Made by a program: the position numbers and the translations under genes
Assembly: GCF_051401765.1 (NCBI RefSeq)
Contig: NW_027480467.1
Coordinates: forward strand, 2,170,001-2,234,000
Direction of reading: 5' to 3'
Source of the DNA: Calliopsis andreniformis
Taxonomy: Eukaryota > Arthropoda > Insecta > Hymenoptera > Andrenidae
DNA: 64,000 nt
Part shown: positions 39,201 through 52,211 of the stretch, piece by piece
Numbering within the stretch: position 1 is the stretch's first letter
Layout: every line of letters begins with the position of its first letter
The notes under the pieces: model-generated
Seen by the model: the letters and a program-made list of their open reading frames with translations, nothing else
Told to the model about the DNA's origin: nothing
The model's database searches: none

Positions 39201-40740
39201 AATCCCAAGTCCACAATCTTCAATCCTCAATGCTCAATCCTCAATCCTCAATCCTCAGTCATCAGTCCTCAGTCATCAACCCTCAATCTTCAATACTCAA
39301 TCCTCAATCCCCAATCCTCAATCCTCAATCCTCAATCCTCAATCCTCATTGCTCAAACGTCAATCCTCAACCCTCAGTCCCCATCCTCAATTCTCAGTTC
39401 TCAATCCTCAATCCTCAATACTCAATCTTCAATCCTCAATAATCAACCTCCTATCCTAGATCCTCAATCCCCAATACTCTATCCTTAATCCTCAATATTC
39501 AATCCTCTAACCCCAGTCCACAATCTTCAATCCCCAAAGCTCAATAATCAATCCTCAATCCTCAGTCCTCAATCGTCAATCATCAGTCCACAATCTTCAA
39601 TACTCAATCCTCAATCCTCAATCCTCAATCCTCAATCCTCAATCATCCATTCTGAATCTTCAATACTCAATCCTCAATCCTCAATCCTCAATCCTCAATC
39701 GTCATTCCTCATTCTTCAATCCTCAATACCCAATCCTCAATCCTCAATCATCAATCCTCAATTCTCAATCCTCAATCCTCAGGCCTCAGACCTCAAACCT
39801 CAGTCCTCAAACCTCAGCCATCATCCTCAATCGTCAATCCTCGTTCCTCAATCCTCAATCCTCAATCTTCAATCCTCCATACTCAATCTTCAATCCTCAA
39901 TCTTCAATCCTCAATCCTCAATCTTCAATCCTCCATACTCAGCCTTCAATCCTCAATCCTCAATCATCAATCCTCAATCCTCAATCCTCAGTCATCAATC
40001 CTAAATCTTCAGTACTCAATCCTCAATCATCAATCCTCAATCTTCAATACTCAATCCTCAATCCTCAATCCTCAATCTTCTATCGTCCATACTCAACATT
40101 CAATCCTCAATCCTCAATCATCAATCCTCAATACTCAATCCTCAGTCATCAATCCTCAATCTTCAATACTCAATCCTCAATCATCAATCCTCAATCCTCA
40201 ATCCTCAATCCTCATTCATCAAACCTCAATCCTCAACCCTCAGTCCTCATCCTCAATTCTCAATTCTTAATCCTCAATCCTCAATCCTCAATCTTCTATC
40301 CTCAATAATCAATCATCAATACTCAGTCTTCAATCCTCAATCCTCAATCCTCAATCCTCAGTCCGCAATCCTCAATCATCAATCCTCAATCTTCAATACT
40401 CAATCCTCAGCCCTCAATCCTCAATCCTCAATACTCAACCTTCAATCCTCCATACTCAATCTTCAATCCTCAATCCTCAATCATCAATCCTCAATCCTCA
40501 ATCCTCAGTCATCAATCCTCAATCTTCAATACTCAATCCTCAATCCTCAATCCTCAATCCTCAATCCTCAGTCCTCAATCCACAATCATCAATCCTCAAT
40601 CTTCAATACTCAATCCTCAATCCTCAATCCTCAATCCTCAATACTCAATCTTCAATCCTCAATCCTCAATCCTCAATCCTCAATCCTCAACCCTCAGCCC
40701 TCATCCTCAATCCTCAATTCTGAATCCTCAATCCTCAATC
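33292..40740 (+). repeat. Segment W, rearranged tandem copy 2
   Basis: Aligns with copy 1 at an offset of 7,728 bp to about 38110, at 7,093 bp from there to about 39305, and at 7,449 bp from about 39760 to the end. The first change is a 635-bp deletion that removes the equivalent of about 30383-31017, including the head at 30821. The second is a replaced patch. This copy is therefore a recombinant of W-type sequence and not a clean duplicate. Confidence 0.85.
39320..39705 (+). repeat. Patch inside W copy 2 copied from elsewhere in W
   Basis: This piece contains CCTCATTGCTCAAACGTC (39344), TATCCTAGATCC and ATCATCCATTCTG (about 39641). It matches about 29345-29740 or its W2 equivalent near 37072-37470, not the colinear sequence of copy 1 near 32230. 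Small differences from the likely source (CTCAACCCTCAGTCC for CTCAGCCCTCAGTCC, and two fewer heptamers) show it is not brand new. Gene conversion or a double unequal exchange would explain it. Confidence 0.75.
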
Positions 40741-42149
40741 TTTAATCCTCAATACTCAGTCTTCAATCCTCAACCCTCAATCCTCAATCCTCAGTCCTCA
40801 ATCCACAATCATCAATCCTCAATCTTCAATACTCAATCCTCAATTCTCAATCCTCAATCCTCAATACTCAACCTTCAATCCTCAATCCTCAACCTTCAGC
40901 CCTATCCCTCAATCCTCAATCCTGAATCCTCAATCCTCAATGTTCAATCCTCAATACTCAGTCTTCAATCATCAATCCTCAATACTCAATACTCAATCCT
41001 CAATCCTCAATCCTGAATCATCAATCCTAAATCCTCAATCATCAACCTTAAATCCTCAATACTCAATCCTCAGTATTCAACACACAACCATCAACCATCA
41101 ATTCTCAATACTCAACCATCAATCCTCAATTCTCAATACTCAATAGAATATCCTGAACTCTCATGATTCAATACTCAATCCACAATATTCAATAATCAAA
41201 CCTCGATCCTCAAACATCAATTCTCAACACTCAATCCTCAACACTCGGTCCTCTCTCTTCAATCCTCCATCCTCAGTCCTCTATCCCCAAGCGTCAATCC
41301 TCAATCCTCAATCCTCAGTCCTCAACCCTCAATCCTCAGTCCTCAAACCTCAATTCCGAATCCTCAATCCTGAATGCTCAATCTTCATCCCTCAGTCCGC
41401 AACAATCAATTGTCAATCCTCAATCCTCAATAGAATATCCTCAATTCACAGTTTTCAATACTGAATCCCCAATCTTCAATCTTCAAATCGCAATCCACAG
41501 ACATCAATTCTCATCACTCAACCCTCAACACTCAGTCCTCAATCTTCAATCCTCAATCCTCAATCCTCAATCTTCAATCCTCCATACTCAATCTTCAATC
41601 CTCAATCCTCAATCATCAATCCTCAATCCTCAATCCTCAATCCTCACTCCTCAATCCTCAATCCTCAACCCTCAGTCCTCATCCTCAATTCTCAATTCTT
41701 AATCCTCAATACTCAATCTTCAATCCTCAATCCTCAGTCCTCAATCCTCAACCCTCAGCCCTCATCCTCAATCCTCAATTCTGAATCCTCAATCCTCAAT
41801 CTTCAATCCTCAATACTCAGTCTTCAATCCTCAATCCTCAGTCCTCAATCCTCAATCCTCAAACCTCAATATTCTACACACAAACCTCAACCAACAATCC
41901 TCAATACTCAACTATCGATCCTCAGTTTTCAATACTCAATAGAATATCCTGAATTCTCAGGATTCTATACTCAATCCACAATACTCAATCATCAAATCTC
42001 AATCCTCAATCATCAATCCTCAACACTCAATCCTCAGACATCTGTCCTCATTCTTCAATCCTCAGTCCTCCATTCTCAATCCTCAATCCTCGATCTTCAA
42101 TCATCAATCCTCACTTCTCAGTCCTCAATACTCAATCTTCAATCCTCAA
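40741..42149 (+). repeat. Diverged tail of super-repeat copy 1
   Basis: The first part (about 40900-41650) is paralogous to about 26000-26750 but with more substitutions than the young duplications show. Its A2-B pair (41146 and 41433) is 287 bp apart instead of 280, one heptamer longer. The second part, about 41850-42110, is the most diverged stretch I see, with TTCTACACACAAACC, CAACCAACAATCC and CAGACATCTGTCC, and an A2-type module at 41942-42047. Confidence 0.75.
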
Positions 42150-45100
42150 TCCTCAATTCTCAATCCTCAATCCTCGTTCCTCAAACCTCAATCCTCAACC
42201 CTCAGTCCTCATCCTCAATTCTCAATTCTCAATCCTCAAACCTCAATCTTCAATCCTCAATTCTCAATCCTCAATCCTCAATACTCAACCATCAACCCTC
42301 AATTCTCAATACTCAATAGAATATCCTGAATTCTCAGTATTCAATACTCAAACCTCAACCCTCAACCCTCAGCCCTCATCCTCCATCCTCAATCCTCAAT
42401 CCTCAAACCTCAATCTTCAATCCTCAATACTCAATCCTCAATCCTCAATACTCAACCATCAATCCTCAATTCTCAATACTCAATAGAATATCCTGAATTC
42501 TCAGTATTCAATACTCAAACCTCAACCCCCAACCCTCAGCCCTCATCCTCCATCCTCAATCCTCAATCCTCAAACCTCAATCTTCAATCCTCAATACCCA
42601 ATCTTCGATTCTCAATCCTCAATCCTCAATCCTCAATCCCAATCCTCAATCTTCAGTCCTCAATCCTCAATCCTCAATCCTCAATCCTCAATCCTCAATC
42701 ATCAATCCTCAATCTTCAATCCTCAATACTGAATCCTCAATCCTCAATCCTCAATAGTCAATCTCCAATCTTCAATCCTCAATCCTCAATCCTTAATCCA
42801 CAATCTTCAATCCTCAATCCTCAATCCTCAATCATCAATACTCAATCCTCAATCCTCAATCCTCAATCCCCAACCCTCAATCCTCAGTCCTCAAACCTCA
42901 ATCCCCAATCCTCAATCATCAATCCTCAATCTTCAATACTCAATCCACAATCCTCAATCCTCAATCCTCAATACTCAACCATCAATCCTCAATTCTCAAT
43001 ACTCAATAGAATATCCTGAATTCTCAGTATTCAATACTTAAACCTCAATCCTCAATCCTCAGCCCTCATCCTCCATCCTCAATCCTCAATCCTCAAACCT
43101 CAATCTTCAATCCTCAATACTCAATCTTCGATCCTCAATCCTCAAACCTCAATCCTCAATCCCCAATCCTCAGTCATGAATACTCAATCTTCAATACTCA
43201 ATCCTCAATCCTCAATCCTCATTCCTCAACCCTCAATCCTCAATCCTCAATCTTCAATCATCAATACTCAATCTTCAATGCTCAATCCTCAATCCTCAAT
43301 GCTCAATCCTCAATCCTCAATATTCAATACACAACCCTCAAACATCAATCCTCAATACTCAATCTTCAATCCTCAGCCATCATCCTCAATCGTCAATCCT
43401 CGTTCCTCAATCCTCATTCTTCAGTCCTCAATACCCAATCCTCAATCTTCAACCCTCAATCCTGAATCCTCAATTCTCAATCCTCAATCCTCAGACCTCA
43501 GTCCTCAAACCTCAGTCCTCAAACCTCAGCCATCATCCTCAATCGTCAATCCTCGTTCCTCAATCCTCAATACTCAATCCTCAATCCTCAAAGGTCAATC
43601 TCCAATCCTAGATCCTCAATCCCCAATCCTCAATCCTTAATCCTCAATCTTCAATCCTCAATCCTCAATACTCAATCCTCAATCCTCAATCCTCAATCCT
43701 CAATTCTCAATCCTCAATCCTCAGACCTCAGTCCTCAAACCTCAGTCCTCAAACCTCAGCCATCATCCTCAATCGTCAATCCTCGTTCCTCAATCCTCAA
43801 TCCTCAATCTTCAATACTCCATACTCAATCTTCAATCCTCAATCCTCAATTATCAATCCTCAATCCTCAATCCTCAGTCGTCAATCCTCAATCTTCAATA
43901 CTCAATCCTCAATCATCAATCCTCAATCCTCAATCCTCAATCCTCATTCCTCAAACCTCAATCCTCAACCCTCAATCCTCATTCTCAATTCTCAATTCTT
44001 AATCCTCAATCCTCAATCCTCAATCTTCAATCCTCAATAATCAATCCTCAATACTCAGTCTTCAATCCTCAATCCTCAATCCTCAATCCTCAGTCCGCAA
44101 ACCTCAATCATCAATCCTCAATATTCAATACTCAATCCTCAATCCTCAATCCTCAATCTTCAATCCTCAATAATCAATCCTCAATACTCAGTCTTCAATT
44201 CTCAATCCTCAATCCTCAATCCTCAGTCCGCAAACCTCAATCATCAATCCTCAATATTCAATACTCAATCCTCAAGACTAAACCCTCAATCCTCAATCCT
44301 CAATCCTCAAGAGTCAACCCTCAATCCTCAATCCTCAAACCTCAATTCTCAGTCCTCGAAACTCAATCCCGAATCCTCAACACTGAATCCTCAATCTTCA
44401 GCCCTCAGTCCTCAACAATCAATTGTCAATCCTCAATCCTCAATAGAATATCCTCAACTCACAGTTTTCAATACTCAATCACCATTCTTCAATCTTCAAA
44501 TCTCAAACCACAAACATCAATTCTCATCACTCAACCCTCAACACTCAGTCCTCAATCTTCAATCCTCAATCCTCAATCCTCAATCTTCAATCCTCAACAC
44601 ACAATATTCAATCCTCAATCCTCAATTCTCAGTCCCCAATACTCAATCCTCAATCGTCAATGCTCAATCCCCAATCCTCAATCTTCAATGCTCAATCCTC
44701 AATCCTTAATCCTCAATCCTCAATCTTCAATCCCCAATACTCAATCTTCAATCCTCAATCCTCAATGCTCAATCCTCAATCCTCAATACTCAACACACAA
44801 CCCTTAACCATCAATCCTCAATACTCAACCATCAATACTCCATTCTCAATACTCAATAGAATATCCTGAATTCTCATGTTTCAATACTCAGTCCACAATA
44901 TTCAATAATCAAATCTCAATCCTCAAACACCAATTCTCATCACTCAATCCTCAACACTCAGTCCTCTCTGTTCAATCTTCCATCATCAATACTCTATCCT
45001 CAAGCATCAATCCTCAATCCTCAATCCTCAACCCTCAATCCTCAGTCCTCAAACCTCAATTCCGAATCATCAATCCTCAATCCTCAATCCTCAGCCATCA

Positions 45101-45775
45101 ACCCTCAATCTTCAATTCTCAATCCTCAATCATCAATCCTCAATCCTCAATCCTCAATCCTCATTCCTCAAACCTCAATCCTCAACCCTCAGTCCTCATG
45201 CTCAGTTCTCAATTCTTAATCCTCAATCCTCAATCCACAATCTTCAATCCTCAATAATCAATCCCCGATACTCAGTCTTCAATCCTCAATCCTCAATCCT
45301 CAATCCTCAGTCCGCAATCCTCAATCATCAATCCTCAATCTTAAATACTCAATCCTCAATCCTCAATCCTCAATCCTCAATACTCAATCTTCCACCCTCA
45401 ATCCTCAATCCTCAATCCTCAATCCTCAATCCTTAATCCACAATCTTCAATCCTCAATCCTCAATCCTCAATCATCAATACTCAATCCTCAATCCTCAAT
45501 CCTCAATACCCAACCCTCAATCCTCAGTCCTCAAACCTCAATCCCCAATCCTAACAATCATCAATCCTCAGCCATCATCCTCAATCGTCAATCCTCGTTC
45601 CTCAATCCTCATTCTTCAGTCCTCAATACCCAATCCTCAATCTTCAACCCTCAATCATCAATCCTCAATTCTCAATCCACAATCCTCAGTTCTCAGTCCT
45701 CAATCCTCAGTCCTCAAACCTCAGCCATCATCCTCAATCGTCAATCCTCGTTCCTCAATCATCAATCCTCAATCC
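42150..45775 (+). repeat. Segment X'
   Basis: Copy of segment X with two extra stretches near 44351-45148 and 45245-45372. The first contains a type-B module (44446) and an A2 module (44859), and part of it resembles 6750-7480, so X may have lost it. A visible base difference is 2947 C (AATCCCCAATCC) where X' has T. Confidence 0.8.
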
Positions 45776-48700
45776 TCAATCCTCAATCCTCAGTCATGAA
45801 TACTCAATCTTCAATACACAATCCTCAATCCTCAATCCTCAATCCTCAACCCTCAATCCTCAATCCTCAATCTTCAATCATCAATACTCAATCTTCAATG
45901 CTCAATCCTCAATCCTCAATCCTCAATCCTCAATCCTCAATATTCAATACACAACCCTCAAACATCAATCCTCAATACTCAATCATCAATCCTCAGCCAT
46001 CATCCTCAATCGTCAATCCTCGTTCCTCAATCCTCATTCTTCAGTCCTCAATACCCAATCCTCAATCTTCAACCCTCAATCCTGAATCCTCAATCCTCAA
46101 TCTTCAATCCTCCATACTCAACCTTCAATCCTCAATCCTCAATCATCAATCCTCAATCCTCAATCCTCAGTCCTCAATCCACAATCATCAATCCTCAATC
46201 TACAATACTCAATCCTCAATCCTCAATCCTCAATCCTCAATCCTCAATCCTCAAGAGTCAACCCTCAATCCGCAATCCTCAAACCTCAATTCTCAGTCCT
46301 CGAACCTCAATCCCGAATCCTCAACACTGAATCCTCAATCTTCAGCCCTCAGTCCTCAACAATCAATTGTCAATCCTCAATCCTCAATAGAATATCCTCA
46401 ATTCACAGTTTTCAATACTCAATCACCATTGTTCAATCTTCAAATCTCAAACCACAAACATCAATTCTCATCACTCAGCCCTCAACACTCAGTCCTCAAT
46501 CTTCAATCCTCAATCCTCAATCCTCAATCTTCAATCCTCAACACACAATATTCAATCCTCAATCCTCAATTCTCAGTCCCCAATACTCAATCCTCAATCG
46601 TCAATCCTCAATGCCCAAACCTCAATCTTCAATGCTCAATCCTCAATCCTTAATCCTCAATCCTCAATCTTCAATCCTCAATACTCAATCTTCAATCCTC
46701 AATCCTCAATCCTCAATCCTCAATCCTCAATCCTCAGTCCTCAGTCCTCAAACCTCAGTCCTCAAACCTCAGCCATCATCCTCAATCGTCAATCCTCGTT
46801 CCTCAATCATCAATCCTCAATCCTCAATCCTCAAAGGTCAATCTCCAATCCTAGATCCTCAATCCCCAATCCTCAATCCTTAATCCTCAATCTTCAATCC
46901 TCAATCCTCAATACTCAATCCTCAATCCTCAATCCTCAATCCTCAATTCTCAATCCTCAATCCTCAGTCCTCAGTCCTCAAACCTCAGTCCTCAAACCTC
47001 AGCCATCATCCTCAATCGTCAATCCTCGTTCCTCAATCCTCAATCCTCAATCTTCAATACTCCATACTCAATCTTCAATCCTCAATCCTCAATTATCAAT
47101 CCTCAATCCTCAATCCTCAGTCGTCAATCCTCAATCTTCAATACTCAATCCTCAATCATCAATCCTCAATCCTCAATCCTCAATCCTCATTCCTCAAACC
47201 TCAAGCCTCAACCCTCAATCCTCATTCTCAATTCTCTATTCTTAATCCTCAATCCTCAATCCTCAATCTTCAATCCTCAATAATCAATCCTCAATACTCA
47301 GTCTTCAATCCTCAATCCTCAATCCTCAATCCTCAGTCCGCAAACCTCAATCATCAATCCTCAATATTCAATACTCAATCCTCAATCCTCAATCCTCAAT
47401 CTTCAATCCTCAATAATCAATCCTCAATACTCAGTCTTCAATTCTCAATCCTCAATCCTCAATCCTCAGTCCGCAAACCTCAATCATCAATCCTCAATAT
47501 TCAATATTCAATCCTCAAGACTAAACCCTCAATCCTCAATCCTCAATCCTCAAGAGTCAACCCTCAATCCTCAATCCTCAAACCTCAATTCTCAGTCCTC
47601 GAACCTCAATCCCGAATCCTCAACACTGAATCCTCAATCTTCAGCCCTCAGTCCTCAACAATCAATTGTCAATCCTCAATCCTCAATAGAATATCCTCAA
47701 CTCACAGTTTTCAATACTCAATCACCATTCTTCAATCTTCAAATCTCAAACCACAAACATCAATTCTCATCACTCAACCCTCAACACTCAGTCCTCAATC
47801 TTCAATCCTCAATCCTCAATCCTCAATCTTCAATCCTCAACACACAATATTCAATCCTCAATCCTCAATTCTCAGTCCCCAATACTCAATCCTCAATCGT
47901 CAATGCTCAATCCCCAATCCTCAATCTTCAATGCTCAATCCTCAATACTTAATCCTCAATCCTCAATCTTCAATCCTCAATACTCAATCTTCAATCCTCA
48001 ATCCTCAATCCTCAATCCTCAATCCTCAATCCTCAATACTCAACACACAACCCTCAACTATCAATCCTCAATACTCAACCATCAATACTCCATTCTCAAT
48101 ACTCAATAGAATATCCTGAATTCTCATGTTTCAATACTCAGTCCACAATATTCAATAATCAAATCTCAATCCTCAAACACCAATTCTCATCACTCAATCC
48201 TCAACACTCAGTCCTCTCTGTTCAATCTTCCATCATCAATACTCTATCCTCAAGCATCAATCCTCAATCCTCAATCCCCAACCCTCAATCCTCAGTCCTC
48301 AAACCTCAATTCCGAATCCTCAATCCTGAATCCTCAATCCTCATCCCTCAGTCCGCAACAATCAATTGTCAATCCTTAATCCTCAATAGAATATCCTCAA
48401 TTCACAGTTTTCAATACTCAATCTCCAACCTTCAATCTTCAAATCTCTATCCACAAACATCAATTCTCATCACTCAACCCTCAACACTCAGTCGTCAATC
48501 TTCAATCCTCAATCTTCTATCCTCAATCCTCAATCCTCAATCCTCAATCCCCAACCCTCAATCCTCAGTCCTCAAACCTCAATCCCCAATCCTCAATCAT
48601 CAACCCTCAATCTTCAATACTCAATCCACAATCCTCAATCCTGAATCCTCAATACTCAACCATCAATCCTCAATTCTCAATACTCAATAGAATATCCTGA

Positions 48701-48785
48701 ATTCTCAGTATTCAATACTTAAACCTCAATCCTCAATCCTCAGCCCTCACCCTCCATCCTCAATCCTCAATCCTCAAACCTCAAT

Positions 48786-51700
48786 CTTCAATCCTCAATA
48801 CTCAATCTTCGATCCTCAACCCTCAACCCTCAATCCTCAATCATCAACCCTCAGTCATGAATACTCAATCTTCAATACTCAATCCTCAATCCTCAATCCT
48901 CAATTCTCAATCCTCAGTCCTCAATCCTCAATCGCCAATCCTCAATCCTCAATCCTCAATCATCGATCCTCAATCCTCAATCCTCAGTCCTCAATCCACA
49001 ATCATCAATCCTCAATCTACAATACTCAATCCTCAATCCTCAATCCTCAATCCTCAATCCTCAATCCTCAATACTCAATCTTCAATCCTCAATCCTCAAT
49101 CCTAAATCCTCAATCCTCAATCCTCAGTCATCAATCCTCAATCTTCAATACTCAATCGTCAATCCTCAGTCCTCAATTCTCAATCCTCAATCCTCGTTCC
49201 TCATACCTCAATCCTCAACCCTCAGTCCTCATCCTCAATTCTCAATTCTCCATCCTCAAACCTCAATCTTCAATCCTCAATACTCAATCCTCAATCCTCA
49301 ATACTCAACCATCAACTCTCAATTCTCAATACTCAATAGAATATCCTGAATTCTCAGTATTCAATACTCAAACCTCAACCCTCAACCCTCAGCCCTCATC
49401 CTCCAGCCTCAATCCTCAATCCTCAAACCTCAATCTTCAATCCTCAATACTCAATCTTCGATTCTCAATCCACAATCCTCAACCCTCAATCCCAATCCTC
49501 AATCTTCAATCCTCAATCCTCAATTCTCAATCCTCAATCCTGAATCCTCAATCATCAATCCTCAATCCTCAACCCTCAATCCTCAATCCTCAATCTTCAA
49601 TCCTCAATCTTCAGTCCTCAATCCTCAATCCTCAATCCTCAATCCTCAATCCTCAATCACCAATCCTCAATCTTCAATCCTCAATACTGAATCCTCAATC
49701 CTCAATCCTCAATAGTCAATCTCCAATCTTCAATCCTCAATCCTCAATCCTCAATCCACAATCTTCAATCCTCAATCCTCAATCCTCAATCATCAATACT
49801 CAATCCTCAATCCTCAATCCTCAATCCCCAACCCTCAATCCTCAGTCCTCAAACCTCAATCCCCAATCCTCAATCATCAATCCTCAATCTTCAATACTCA
49901 ATCCACAATCCTCAATCCTCAATCCTCAATACTCAACCATCAATCCTCAATTCTCAATACTCAATAGAATATCCTGAATTCTCAGTATTCAATACTTAAA
50001 CCTCAATCCTCAATCCTCAGCCCTCATCCTCCATCCTCAATCCTCAATCCTCAAACCTCAATCTTCAATCCTCAATACTCAATCTTCGATCCTCAATCCT
50101 CAACCCTCAATCCTCAATCCTCAATCCTCAGTCATGAATACTCAATCATCAATACTCAATCCTCAATCCTCAATCCTCAATCCTCAACCCTCAATCCTCA
50201 ATCCTCAATCTTCAATCATCAATACTCAATCTTCAATGCTCAATCCTCAATCCTCAATCCTCAATCCTCAATCCTCAATATTCAATACACAACCCTCAAA
50301 CATCAATCCTCAATACTCAATCATCAATCCCCAGCCATCATCCTCAATCGTCAATCCTCGTTCCTCAATCCTCATTCTTCAGTCCTCAATACCCAATCCT
50401 CAATCTTCAACCCTCAATCCTGAATCCTCAATTCTCAATCCTCAATCCTCAGTCCTCAGTCCTCAAACCTCAGTCCTCAAACCTCAGCCATCATCCTCAA
50501 TCGTCAATCCTCGTTCCTCAATCCTCAATCCTCAATCCTCAATCCTCAAAGGTCAATCTCCAATCCTAGATCCTCAATCCTCAATCCTCAATCCTTAATC
50601 CTCAATCTTCAATCCTCAATCCTCAATACTCAATCCTCAATCCTCAATCCTCAATCCTCAATTCTCAATCCTCAATCCTCAGTCCTCAGTCCTCAAACCG
50701 CAGTCCTCAAACCTCAGCCATCATCCTCAATCGTCAATCCTCGTTCCTCAATCCTCAATCCTCAATCTTCAATACTCCATACTCAATCTTCAATCCTCAA
50801 TCCTCAATTGACTATCCTCAATCCTCAATCCTCAGTCGTCAATCCTCAATCTTCAATACTCAATCCTCAATCATCAATCCTCAATCATCAATCCTCAATC
50901 CTCATTCCTCAAACCTCAATCCTCAACCCTCAATCCTCATTCTCAATTCTCAATTCTTAATCCTCAATCCTCAATCCTCAATCTTCAATCCTCAATAATC
51001 AATCCTCAATACTCAGTCTTCAATCCTCAATCCTCAATCCTCAGTCCGCAAACCTCAATCAACAATCCTCAATATTCAATACTCAATCCTCAACACTCAA
51101 TCCTCAATCTTCAATCCTCAATAATCAATCCTCAATACTCAGTCTTCAATCCTCAATCCTCAATCCTCAATCCTCAGTCCGCAAACCTCAATCATCAATC
51201 CTCAATATTCAATACTCAATCCTCAAGACTCAACCCTCAATCCTCAATCCTCAATCCTCAAGAGTCAACCCTCAATCCTCAATCCTCAAACCTCAATTCT
51301 CAGTCCTCGAACCTCAATCCCGAATCCTCAACACTGAATCCTCAATCTTCAGCCCTCAGTCCTCAACAATCAATTGTCAATCCTCAATCCTCAATAGAAT
51401 ATCCTCAATTCACAGTTTTCAATACTCAATCACCATTCTTCAATCTTCAAATCTCAAACCACAAACATCAATTCTCATCACTCAGCCCTCAACACTCAGT
51501 CCTCAATCTTCAATCCTCAATCCTCAATCCTCAATCTTCAATCCTCAACACACAATATTCAATCCTCAATCCTCAATTCTCAGTCCCCAATACTCAATCC
51601 TCAATCGTCAATCCTCAATCCTCAATACTCAATCTTCAATCCTCAATCCTCAATCCTCAATCCTCAATCCTCAATCCTCAGTCCTCAGTCCTCAAACCTC

Positions 51701-52211
51701 AGTCCTCAAACCTCAGCCATCATCCTCTATCGTCAATCCTCGTTCCTCAATCATCAATCCTCAATCCTCAATCCTCAAAGGTCAATCTCCAATCCTAGAT
51801 CCTCAATCCCCAATCCTCAATCCTTAATCCTCAATCTTCAATCCTCAATCCTCAATACTCAATCCTCAATACTCAATCTCCAATCCTCAATTCTCAATCC
51901 TCAATCCTCAGTCCTCAGTCCTCAAACCTCAGTCCTCAAACCTCAGCCATCATCCTCAATCGTCAATCCTCGTTCCTCAATCCTCAATCCTCAATCTTCA
52001 ATACTCCATACTCAATCTTCAATCCTCAATCCTCAATTATCAATCCTCAATCCTCAATCCTCAGTCGTCAATCCTCAATCTTCAATACTCAATCCTCAAT
52101 CATCAATCCTCAACCGTCAATCCTCAATCCTCATTCCGCAAACCTGAATCCTCAACCCTCAATCCTCATTCTCAATTCTCAATTCTTAATCCTCAATCCT
52201 CAATCCTCAAT
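48786..52211 (+). repeat. 3,426-bp tandem duplication in Y', copy 1
   Basis: Landmarks recur 3,426 bp later: CAGTCATGAATACTC near 48853 and 52279, heads 49339 and 49967 at 52765 and 53393, and the type-B head 51397 at 54823. I saw three base differences between the copies: 49460 G against 52886 A, 51094 C against 54520 T, and 51861 A against 55287 G. Confidence 0.9.

Larger units (their letters stand above)
2240..42149 (+). repeat. Super-repeat copy 1 (about 39.9 kb)
   Basis: Sequence starting near 2240 recurs from about 42150 with an initial offset of 39,910 bp. Markers at 2409, 2576 and 3099 correspond to 42319, 42486 and 43009. The copy contains segments X, Y (twice), Z, W (twice) and a tail. 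Local insertions and deletions change the offset to 40,708, 40,836 and then 41,297 bp across X and early Y. Late Y, Z and W align at 34,247-34,254 bp. The left and right flanks of the two starts differ, as expected for the junction of a large tandem duplication. Confidence 0.8.
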
